NCBI GenBank assembly: GCA_035606335.1
Contig: DATNFP010000067.1
Span: forward strand, 1-18,461
Direction: 5' to 3'
Source of the DNA: DATNFP01 sp035606335
GTDB lineage: Bacteria > Bacteroidota > Bacteroidia > Chitinophagales > Chitinophagaceae
DNA length: 18,461 nt
Every line of letters starts with the position of its first letter. Positions within the stretch are counted from its first letter, which is position 1. The notes beneath the pieces are model-generated. The model was not told the origin of the DNA. It saw nothing but the letters and a program-made list of their open reading frames with translations, and searched no databases. A program made the position numbers and the translations under genes. Of this stretch, positions 1-7,028 are shown piece after piece.

Positions 1-391
1 CCAGCCTCGTACTCATGAAATGATAAAATATGCGAAGAAGAAAGGAATTGGCATGGTTATCCTGAATTCCAACGAAACACAAAGGCATGATGTAGATGGA
101 ATAGATGCAATGAAAAAATATGCAATGGAGCAAAACTATACGGTGCCTTATCTTGTAGATAGAAATTCGTTAGTTGCTGATGCCTTCGGCGCATCTCATA
201 CCCCCGAGGTTTTTCTGTTTGATAAAAATGGTAAACTGATTTACAAAGGCGCTATGGAGGATAATCCTTCAAACCCCGAAAATTCTAAAAAGATGTACCT
301 GAAAGATGCGATGGATGCAATGATGTTAGGAAAGGCACCCAATCCAAATAGCACCAGGTCTATAGGATGCGGCATAAAACGTCAAAGCTAA
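1..391 (+). CDS. Redoxin/thioredoxin-family protein, 5' end missing
   Basis: The frame is open from base 2, before the first internal ATG at 20, so this is the C-terminal part (about 129 residues) of a gene cut by the window edge. Visible features fit the AhpC/TSA-ResA thioredoxin fold: a strand-like stretch (GMVILNSNE), the cis-proline segment ASHTPEVFLFDKNGKLIYKG, and a tail ending in STRSIGCGIKRQS. The TPEVFLFD motif and this tail resemble Bacteroidota redoxin-domain proteins. The N-terminal active site (expected CxxC or single Cys) lies outside the window, so neither activity nor a signal peptide can be judged. A strong terminator follows the stop, separating it from the next gene. Family call is firm; substrate is unknown. 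Confidence 0.8.
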   Translation, partial: QPRTHEMIKYAKKKGIGMVILNSNETQRHDVDGIDAMKKYAMEQNYTVPYLVDRNSLVADAFGASHTPEVFLFDKNGKLIYKGAMEDNPSNPENSKKMYLKDAMDAMMLGKAPNPNSTRSIGCGIKRQS

Positions 392-415
392 AACCGATAT
401 TTAAAAATAGATATG

Positions 416-440
416 AATACCGGCAATGCCGGTATTTTTT
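416..440 (+). terminator. Rho-independent terminator of the redoxin gene
   Basis: A perfect 9-bp stem (416-424 with 428-436, AATACCGGC / GCCGGTATT) closes an AAT triloop and runs into a T tract ending at 440. It starts 25 bases after the redoxin stop. The CCGGCAATGCCGG core recurs on the minus strand in the terminator after hpd. Confidence 0.9.
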
Positions 441-503
441 GTTTGTATACTGTGGTATTATATTTATAGCTCATTGTTTGTCCTTCGATTGATTATTTAA
501 TTT

Positions 504-3500
504 ATGGCTACCGGTCAGAAACAGGTTTTTTTAACACAATCCGCCACTCGCTGGCAACGCTTTAAGTGGGCAGTAAGGTTTCTTCTCTTTTTGTTATTGT
601 TGGGAATTCTGGTTTTAATAATTGCATTGAAAAAGGTTTACACCCCTGACCTGCCTTCTTTGGCAACAAGTGCAGATGCATATAAAACCATCATGAACAA
701 TAACAAACAAGACCTGCTGAAGGAAAACAAGATCTCGGAAAAAGAATATAAGGGGTTTGATAAGTATATAGAATCGAAGGCTAATAAAGGGAAATCCATC
801 AGGTATGTAAGTGCTGCGGATAGCCTCCATTCATTTGGATTACCTATGCGCGCCGCGTTTTACGTTGCGGAGGATGATCAATCTTATTTCTCTCTGAAAA
901 ATAATATTACCAGGCTAAATACAATTGTACCACAATGGATATTTATTGATACAACAGCAGATACCGCTTACGTGAATATTGATGACCGGGGCGCTGCGTT
1001 AATTAAGGCATCAGGCGCACAGGTATTAGCTATGCTTACTAATTCTGATGGGGGTGATTTCAGTAGTTCGTTAGCTCACAGGATAATACACGATACAGCT
1101 AAAAGAAATCGTTTGATTGACGATATAGTTAAGATACTGAAGACAAATCATTTTGCAGGTATAAATGTAGATTTTGAAGAGTCGGATGAAAATAACGATG
1201 AATACCTTATTGCATTTATGAAGGCAATGTATCAGCGGTTACATGCAGAAGGGCTGCTGGTAACGCAGGATGTAGAGCCTTACAACGACGATTATAATTT
1301 AAAAGAGCTAACAAAATATAATGATTATCTCTTCCTGATGGCTTACGACCAATACGATCAGAATGGCGATCCTGGTCCTATTTGTTCACAAAAATGGATA
1401 GAAGGCACAATAAATGATGCAGCAAAAAAGGTCCCGCTAAATAAATTAGTGCTATGTATTGCAGGATATGGGCGCGATTGGCCAAAAAATTCTGTCGCTG
1501 ATGATATAACTTATGAAGAGGCTCTTAGCATTGCCTCAGAGTCTGATGCGAAAGTAGATTTCGATAATGATACATATAATCTTGATTATACTTATTATGA
1601 CGACGACAGCATTGAGCATACTGTTTATTTCACTGATGCAGCCACCAATTTCAATACAATGCGCTTTGCTACCGAGTATGGCTTGGCAGGCGTTTCTTTA
1701 TGGAGGTTAGGAAGCGAAGACAGCAGGCTATGGACTTTCTACAATAAAAGTTTAAGTAGGGCAGCGCTCGATTCATTTAATTTTAATGCGCTCTCAAACG
1801 TAGAAGCTAAAAACAATGTTGATTATATTGGTGAGGGCGAAATACTCGATGTAATCAGCACACCAAAGCCTGGTCATATAAATGTTGAAATAGACTCTGA
1901 TGAATTGCTGGTAAGTGATGAGATCATTGAAAGTATGCCTTCTGTATTTGTCATTAAGAAATATGGTGAAAAGCCTAAGAAAGTAGTATTGTCGTTCGAT
2001 GATGGGCCTGATGCGAAATATACCCCACAGATATTGGATATATTAGGCCGAGAGCATGTGCCCGCCGTGTTCTTTATGATAGGCATTAACGCCGAGCGAA
2101 ATATACCATTGGTTAAAAGAGTTTATAATGAAGGGCATGAAATAGGCAATCACACCTTTACTCACCCCAACATTGCAGAAATAAGCGAAAGCCGTGCGAT
2201 ACTCGAGCTGAATGTGACAAGGCTATTACTCGAAAGCATTACGGGCCATTCTACTATCATGTTCCGGCCTCCATACAATGCCGATTCCGAGCCGGAAACA
2301 ATGGATGAATTGATTCCCGTAGCATTAGCAAAAAAATATAATTACCTGACAGTAGGCGAATCGATAGACCCAAACGATTGGGAAATTGGTGTTTCTGCCG
2401 ATACTATTTTCAGCAGGGTTGTGCAACAGCAAAATCTTGGTAGTATTATTTTGCTTCACGATGCAGGTGGCAACCGCGATGCTACGGTAAAGGTATTGCC
2501 GCGCATAATTAAATATTTTAGAGATAAAGGATATACATTCACCACTGTCGCAGACCTTGTAGGAAAAAGCAAGAGTGAGCTGATGCCTGCTGTGCCGAGG
2601 AGCAGCGGTTATTATTTAATCCAAATGAATTATCTCGTAGCTGAATTTGGTTTTTGGGGTGGTCATTTATTGTTTGGCTTATTTGTGGTAGCGATTGTCT
2701 TGTCAATAGGCAGGATATTGTTTATGGGCTACCTGGCTACAAAAGAACATTTCCGCGAAAAGAAAGAAAATCTACCGCCGTTAAAAGATAGCCCGTTGGT
2801 TAGTATTATAGTTCCTGCTTACAATGAAGAAGTAAATGCAGTTCGGTCTTTAAATAATCTTTTAAAAAGTACTTATCCCAATTTCAATATCATATTTGTT
2901 GACGATGGTAGTAAGGATACAACCTACGAAACTGTATTAGCTGCTTTTAAAGACAACGATAAAATAAAAGTATTTACAAAACCTAATGGCGGTAAAGCGT
3001 CCGCGCTTAATTATGGTATTGCACAAACAGATGCAGCTTATGTAATGTGCATAGATGCCGATACGCATTTGCTGTCTGACGCTATGGCGCTATTGGTGAA
3101 GCATTTTGTAAACCCAAAGATCGGTGCAGTGGCAGGAAATGTAAAAGTGGGCAATGAAGTAAATCTGCTCACAAAATGGCAAAGCATAGAATATATTACA
3201 AGTCAGAATTTCGATAGAAAAGCATTCTCCTACATTAATGCTATCACAGTTGTGCCCGGAGCTATAGGTGCTTTCCGTAAATCTGTTATAGAAGAAGCCG
3301 GTGGTTTTACAAGCGACACTTTTGCTGAAGACTGCGATCTTACTATCCGCATTCTGCGTGCCGGATATATTATTAAGAATGAAAACAGCGCTATTGCTCT
3401 TACTGAAGCTCCTGAATCAAGGAAAATGTTTCTCAAGCAGCGTTTCCGTTGGACATTCGGAGTGATGCAATCCTTTTGGAAAAACAGGGATGCCTTGTTT

Positions 3501-3884
3501 AATTGGCATTATAAGGGCCTTGGATGGGTTGCGCTGCCTAATATTTTGGTCTTCCAGATATTGATACCACTTATTGCTCCTTTGGCTGATTTCTTTATGC
3601 TGATAGGTTTGCTTACAGGAAATGCGCTTGTTATTTTGAAATATTATGGCATTTTTATGTTGGTGGATGCGCTTGTTGCTTTGGTTGCATTCCTTTTTGA
3701 AAAAGAAAAGGTTTCAAAGCTCATTTGGCTCATACCTCAGCGACTAGTATATCGTTGGCTGATGCTATATGTATTATTTAAAGCCTTGCGCCGCGCTATA
3801 AAAGGTGAGTTGCAAAGCTGGGGCGTATTGAAACGTACCGGGAACGTACAGGAAAATCCTCGCCTTAAATCGTTTAAGATTTAA
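504..3884 (+). CDS. GH18-like / NodB deacetylase / GT2 synthase fusion, membrane protein
   Basis: This 1126-residue protein carries three enzyme domains. An N-terminal membrane segment (about 25-42) is followed by a GH18-type barrel (about 110-415). Its strand-4 motif reads AGINVDFEE: the catalytic glutamate (E225) and D223 are present, but earlier acidic positions of DxxDxDxE are Ala and Asn. A NodB polysaccharide deacetylase (about 490-685) has FDDGP (D499, D500), the metal ligands H550 and H554, RPPY at 588-591 and LHD with H652. A membrane helix (about 718-738) leads to a GT2 domain (about 762-985) with VDDGS, DAD (851-853), ED (942-943) and QRFRW (979-983), the set of processive synthases such as NodC, PgaC and hyaluronan or chitin synthases. 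Further membrane helices lie after residue 1005. The likely topology puts hydrolase and deacetylase outside and synthase inside, so one chain could make, deacetylate and trim a beta-linked N-acetylhexosamine polymer. The polymer is inferred, not shown. miaE follows after 15 bases. Confidence 0.93.
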   Translation: MATGQKQVFLTQSATRWQRFKWAVRFLLFLLLLGILVLIIALKKVYTPDLPSLATSADAYKTIMNNNKQDLLKENKISEKEYKGFDKYIESKANKGKSIRYVSAADSLHSFGLPMRAAFYVAEDDQSYFSLKNNITRLNTIVPQWIFIDTTADTAYVNIDDRGAALIKASGAQVLAMLTNSDGGDFSSSLAHRIIHDTAKRNRLIDDIVKILKTNHFAGINVDFEESDENNDEYLIAFMKAMYQRLHAEGLLVTQDVEPYNDDYNLKELTKYNDYLFLMAYDQYDQNGDPGPICSQKWIEGTINDAAKKVPLNKLVLCIAGYGRDWPKNSVADDITYEEALSIASESDAKVDFDNDTYNLDYTYYDDDSIEHTVYFTDAATNFNTMRFATEYGLAGVSLWRLGSEDSRLWTFYNKSLSRAALDSFNFNALSNVEAKNNVDYIGEGEILDVISTPKPGHINVEIDSDELLVSDEIIESMPSVFVIKKYGEKPKKVVLSFDDGPDAKYTPQILDILGREHVPAVFFMIGINAERNIPLVKRVYNEGHEIGNHTFTHPNIAEISESRAILELNVTRLLLESITGHSTIMFRPPYNADSEPETMDELIPVALAKKYNYLTVGESIDPNDWEIGVSADTIFSRVVQQQNLGSIILLHDAGGNRDATVKVLPRIIKYFRDKGYTFTTVADLVGKSKSELMPAVPRSSGYYLIQMNYLVAEFGFWGGHLLFGLFVVAIVLSIGRILFMGYLATKEHFREKKENLPPLKDSPLVSIIVPAYNEEVNAVRSLNNLLKSTYPNFNIIFVDDGSKDTTYETVLAAFKDNDKIKVFTKPNGGKASALNYGIAQTDAAYVMCIDADTHLLSDAMALLVKHFVNPKIGAVAGNVKVGNEVNLLTKWQSIEYITSQNFDRKAFSYINAITVVPGAIGAFRKSVIEEAGGFTSDTFAEDCDLTIRILRAGYIIKNENSAIALTEAPESRKMFLKQRFRWTFGVMQSFWKNRDALFNWHYKGLGWVALPNILVFQILIPLIAPLADFFMLIGLLTGNALVILKYYGIFMLVDALVALVAFLFEKEKVSKLIWLIPQRLVYRWLMLYVLFKALRRAIKGELQSWGVLKRTGNVQENPRLKSFKI

Positions 3885-3899
3885 TTTTGCGGAATAAAG

Positions 3900-4502
3900 A
3901 TGAGCACTGCAGAAAATTCAATATTGGGATTGAAGATGCCTACAGACCCACGTTGGGCAGACCTGGCATCGGTTTCACTCGAAGAAATACTTACCGATCA
4001 TGCCTTCTGTGAACAGAAAGCTGCGACACAATGTATTTCGCTTATCCAGAAGTACCCTGAAAAGATAGAATTGGTAAATGCGCTATCCCCAATAGTTACT
4101 GAAGAGTGGGGGCATTTCAGAATGGTATGGACAGAAATGAAAAAACGTGGCTATATATTGGGGAAGCAGCGTAAGGATGATTATGTAAACTTATTGCTAC
4201 AGCATGAACCAAAAGGTATTCCGGGTGATGAAAAGCTATTGCATAAGCTGATGATCTGCGCGCTCATCGAGGCCCGTAGTTGTGAGCGTTTTAGATTACT
4301 TTCTGAAAATTTAAGCGACGAGACATTGCGAAAATTCTATTATAAATTTATGGTCTCAGAGGCTGGTCATTACCGGTTGTTCATAGATCTTGCTGAAAGA
4401 TATTACCCAGTTGAAAAAGTCCGCAAAGCCTGGCAGCAATGGCTGAATATAGAAGGCAAGGTTTTAACTCAGCTTACTCCTCGCCCGGACAGAATGCATT
4501 AA
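3900..4502 (+). CDS. miaE: MiaE-like tRNA-(ms2io6A37) hydroxylase
   Basis: The product is a 200-residue ferritin-like diiron protein of the MiaE family, which hydroxylates the isopentenyl group of ms2i6A at position 37 of tRNAs reading U-starting codons, using O2. The diiron ligand pattern is complete: E38 in HAFCEQKAA, E69xxH72 in EEWGHF, E124 in LIEARSCERF, and E154xxH157 in SEAGHY. The opening LGLKMPTDPRW is also typical. It starts 15 bases after the polysaccharide fusion gene with no terminator between, so the two are probably cotranscribed, although no functional link is obvious. No Shine-Dalgarno sequence is visible. miaA and miaB are not in the window. Family assignment is strong; the exact substrate is inferred from the family. 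Confidence 0.92.
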   Translation: MSTAENSILGLKMPTDPRWADLASVSLEEILTDHAFCEQKAATQCISLIQKYPEKIELVNALSPIVTEEWGHFRMVWTEMKKRGYILGKQRKDDYVNLLLQHEPKGIPGDEKLLHKLMICALIEARSCERFRLLSENLSDETLRKFYYKFMVSEAGHYRLFIDLAERYYPVEKVRKAWQQWLNIEGKVLTQLTPRPDRMH

Positions 4503-4524
4503 TATTTCTTCTCTGAACTTGTCC

Positions 4525-4556
4525 ACATAATTTGTCAAGATAAATGACAATTATGT
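4525..4556. promoter_or_regulatory. Imperfect inverted repeat (candidate operator) before the Y-family polymerase
   Basis: The left arm ACATAATTTGTCA (4525-4537) and right arm TGACAATTATGT (4545-4556) pair over 12 bases with one bulged T, around a 7-base centre. The repeat ends 12 bases before the ATG at 4569. TTGTCC (4519-4524) and GGACAA (4564-4569) flank it roughly symmetrically. It lacks a T tract, so it does not look like a terminator of miaE. A dimeric repressor or activator site is the simplest reading; the regulator is unknown. Confidence 0.6.
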
Positions 4557-4563
4557 AACTTTA
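4531..4563 (+). promoter_or_regulatory. Possible Bacteroidota-type promoter within the inverted repeat
   Basis: TTTG at 4531-4534 and TAACTTTA at 4556-4563 resemble the -33 and -7 elements (TTTG, TAnnTTTG), with a 21-base spacer and one mismatch in the -7. An alternative is TTTC (4505-4508) plus 19 bases and TAATTTG (4528-4534). Either choice would overlap the inverted repeat. The first would give an almost leaderless message for the ATG at 4569. Confidence 0.35.
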
Positions 4564-4568
4564 GGACA

Positions 4569-5879
4569 ATGTTATACGCTAAAAACTCAATAACCACAAA
4601 CAAAGAAGCAATTGTCATGTATCTTGACATGAATAGTTTCTTTGCAAGTTGTGAGCAGCAGTTAATGCCGGAATTGCGTGGAAAGCCTATTGGAGTAACT
4701 ACCCATGATAGCCCATATTCCTGCGTAATTGCCCCATCTGTTGAAGCAAAAAAATTTGGTGTTAAAACAGGAATGCGGTTGAATGAAGCGAAGGTATTAT
4801 GTCCCCAGATAATCCAGATCCTTACTCATCCCCATCATTATCGCAGGATACATGTGGACATAATGAAGATATTGAATAGCTATTGCGATGATGTATTGGC
4901 AAAGAGCATAGATGAGGCAGTAATGAATCTTACCTCTTATAGACTGGTGTATAAAGACCTTATAGGACTGGCAAAAAAGATAAAAGCAGACATAGCGGAA
5001 AAGTATGATTATCTGAAGTGCTCCATCGGTATAGCTCCCAATGCTTTTCTTGCCAAGCTGGGGACTGAATTACAAAAACCTGACGGTCTTGTACAGATCA
5101 CTCCTGAAAATGTAGATGAGCATCTTGCTAAATTAGAGCTGACTGATTTGCCCGGTATTGCATCAAGAAATGAAAGACGGCTGAAGATGGTAGGCATTAA
5201 TAATCCACTGGAAATGCGACATACTTCGCAGGCGTTGCTAAGAAAGGCTTTTGGTGGTATTGTTGGTTATTATTGGTACAGCAGGCTCAATTTTGGAGAG
5301 GTTGATCTTTACTCTAATGATTTCCGTACCATGAGCGCTACCCGTACGGTATCGCAGGCGCAGCGCGAATCAAAACAATCGCTGGAATCATTGCTGATAT
5401 CATTATGCAGCAGGCTGGAACAACGCATGGTGAAGCAGGAAGTATTTTGCAAGGATGCTTCTTTTTTTGTAAGGTATAAAACGCATACAAGCTGGGATGT
5501 GGCTATTCGTTTTGCTCAGCCGCTGCAGGATGCCATAGAACTGCGCAGGTATATTAAAGAACGCATACAAGAATTTGAAAAGGCTAATCCTAACTATCCT
5601 ATCCTTAATGATAAGGTACAGCAAATGGGAGTAGCGATACAAAATTTTGTTACCGATAAGGCTTTACAATACAGCTTGTTTGATAATCGTATCAGGCACG
5701 ATGTATTGCGGAAGGCAATGTATAATATCAAGGACAGGTATGGGAAAAACATTGTTCGTAAAGCATCCGAGATGTTCGAACCAAATGTAATGAAAGACGC
5801 CATAGGCTTTGGTTCTGTAAAAGACTTATATGTAGAAGGAGATTGCCTTAACCAATATGCATTGGAAGAGGATTATTAA
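4569..5879 (+). CDS. Y-family translesion DNA polymerase (DinB/UmuC type)
   Basis: The 436-residue protein has the Y-family layout. MYLDMNSFFAS (17-27) holds the first catalytic Asp (D20) and the aromatic steric gate (F24). SIDEA (113-117) holds the D115/E116 pair. A helix-hairpin-helix (LTDLPGIASR, 191-200) precedes the little-finger domain (about 255-365), and QYSLF (367-371) matches the beta-clamp binding motif. It would copy past damaged bases, at the cost of fidelity. The start at 4569 is preferred over the ATG at 4617, because the latter leaves only three residues before D20 and would cut the first beta strand (IVMYLD). The upstream inverted repeat and a second TGTCA-N7-TGACA at 4613-4629 suggest regulation. 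A radical SAM gene follows after 36 bases. Whether it is closer to DinB or UmuC cannot be settled by eye. No umuD- or imuA-like gene is in the window. Confidence 0.93.
   Translation: MLYAKNSITTNKEAIVMYLDMNSFFASCEQQLMPELRGKPIGVTTHDSPYSCVIAPSVEAKKFGVKTGMRLNEAKVLCPQIIQILTHPHHYRRIHVDIMKILNSYCDDVLAKSIDEAVMNLTSYRLVYKDLIGLAKKIKADIAEKYDYLKCSIGIAPNAFLAKLGTELQKPDGLVQITPENVDEHLAKLELTDLPGIASRNERRLKMVGINNPLEMRHTSQALLRKAFGGIVGYYWYSRLNFGEVDLYSNDFRTMSATRTVSQAQRESKQSLESLLISLCSRLEQRMVKQEVFCKDASFFVRYKTHTSWDVAIRFAQPLQDAIELRRYIKERIQEFEKANPNYPILNDKVQQMGVAIQNFVTDKALQYSLFDNRIRHDVLRKAMYNIKDRYGKNIVRKASEMFEPNVMKDAIGFGSVKDLYVEGDCLNQYALEEDY
4612..4630. promoter_or_regulatory. Second TGTCA-N7-TGACA copy inside the polymerase N-terminus
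   Basis: TTGTCA (4612-4617), seven bases, then TGACAT (4625-4630) repeats the arms and spacing of the upstream inverted repeat, 80 bases further on. It overlaps codons for the conserved IVMYLDM strand, so protein constraint could explain it. It is recorded because the arm sequence and the 7-base spacing both match. Confidence 0.35.
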
Positions 5880-5915
5880 ATTAATTAAACGTGTAAAGGA
5901 TAAGGGAGAATTGTT

Positions 5916-6989
5916 ATGATAAACCAGAAAGCAAATGACCGCTTTGAAAAGGGCAGGGGAGCACAATACAATCCTAAAAATAAATTCCTGAAAGGAGAGT
6001 ATATACAGGAACATGTAGAGGCTATAGATGATTGGGAGCAGGAGGACCGTAAGACAGAGTATATATTCGACGAAAGCAAAACAGTAGTTAATGAAGTGAA
6101 AAGTCCCGATGTGGGGATGATGTTTTCTCTAAACCCTTACCAGGGTTGTGAGCATGGTTGTATCTATTGTTACGCACGTAACTCTCATGAGTATTGGGGC
6201 TATAGCGCCGGTGTGGATTTTGAAAGTCGCATAGTGGTGAAAAAAAATGCACCACAACTGTTACGTAAATTCTTCGAAAATAAGAATTGGAAACCTGCTC
6301 CTTTATCTCTTTCGGGCAATACAGATTGCTATCAGCCTATAGAGCGCAAAATGCGTATAACACGGCAGTTGCTGGAGATATGTCTTGAGTTTCGCAATCC
6401 TGTGGGTGTGCTCACAAAAAATGCCTTGGTATTGCGTGACCTCGATATTATAAAGGAGTTGGCAAATCTTAATCTTATCCGTGTATTTACTTCTATCACT
6501 TCTCTTGATGAGGATCTCAGGAAGGTGATGGAGCCTCGCACTGCAACTTATAAATCACGGTTAAAGGTAGTAGAGACGCTTTCAAAAAATGGTGTTCCTA
6601 CAGGTATTATGAATGCTCCTCTGATCCCCGGGTTAAATGATATTCACATGCCTGCGGTGTTAAAAGCAGCATCAGAAGCCGGGGCAAAATGGGCCGGATA
6701 TACGGTCGTAAGGTTAAATGGAGCCATTGGCGGTATCTTCCACGATTGGCTGCATAAAACATTTCCCGACAGGGCAGCCAAGGTCTGGAATTTAATTTGC
6801 GCTTGCCACGATGGACAAGTGAACGATAGCCGCTGGGGCACACGCACTGTTGGAGATGGAAAATTTGCAGAATTGATCAGAGCTCAATTTCAATTATACT
6901 GTCGTAAATATCACCTGAATGAAGGCCACCTGGAAATGAACACAAATGATTTCCGAAGAATTAAAAATGGCCAGCTACCCCTATTTTAA
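5916..6989 (+). CDS. PA0069-family radical SAM protein (SplB-related)
   Basis: The 357-residue protein has the radical SAM cluster motif CEHGCIYC (C78, C82, C85), placed after SLNPYQG as in the PA0069/Rv2578c family, which is related to spore photoproduct lyase. Other family-like segments are YARNSHEYWG, LSGNTDCYQPIERK, VLTKNALVLRD, ITSLDEDLRKVMEPR and GIMNAPLIPGLND. A 4Fe-4S cluster would cleave S-adenosylmethionine to a 5'-deoxyadenosyl radical; the substrate of this family is not established. The start has a purine-rich AAGGGAG (5902-5908) at usable distance, unusual among genes here. It lies 36 bases after the Y-family polymerase with no terminator between, so an operon is likely. That context, plus kinship with SplB, suggests a role in DNA damage; this is inference. 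It ends in a strong terminator. Confidence 0.9.
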   Translation: MINQKANDRFEKGRGAQYNPKNKFLKGEYIQEHVEAIDDWEQEDRKTEYIFDESKTVVNEVKSPDVGMMFSLNPYQGCEHGCIYCYARNSHEYWGYSAGVDFESRIVVKKNAPQLLRKFFENKNWKPAPLSLSGNTDCYQPIERKMRITRQLLEICLEFRNPVGVLTKNALVLRDLDIIKELANLNLIRVFTSITSLDEDLRKVMEPRTATYKSRLKVVETLSKNGVPTGIMNAPLIPGLNDIHMPAVLKAASEAGAKWAGYTVVRLNGAIGGIFHDWLHKTFPDRAAKVWNLICACHDGQVNDSRWGTRTVGDGKFAELIRAQFQLYCRKYHLNEGHLEMNTNDFRRIKNGQLPLF

Positions 6990-7025
6990 AAAAGTAAGCC
7001 TTGCGATCAGCAAGGCTTACTTTTT
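6989..7025. terminator. Bidirectional terminator between the radical SAM gene and trxB
   Basis: Arms 6989-7004 and 7010-7025 form a 16-bp stem (A5GTAAGCCTTGC against GCAAGGCTTACT5) around a GATCA loop. The A run on one side and T run on the other supply a U tract in both directions, serving the two convergent genes. The radical SAM stop codon ends at 6989, and the trxB stop lies 3 bases past the T run. Confidence 0.93.
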
Positions 7026-7028
7026 AAA

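Noticed and set aside
459..466. TATATTTA as a -7 element for the fusion gene, with TTTG at 442-445
   Set aside because: The spacer would be only 13 bases, far from the usual 19 or so, so I do not call a promoter here.
4525..4556. Inverted repeat considered as the terminator of miaE
   Set aside because: It is AT-rich with no T tract after the right arm and sits right at the next gene's start, so a regulatory site fits better.
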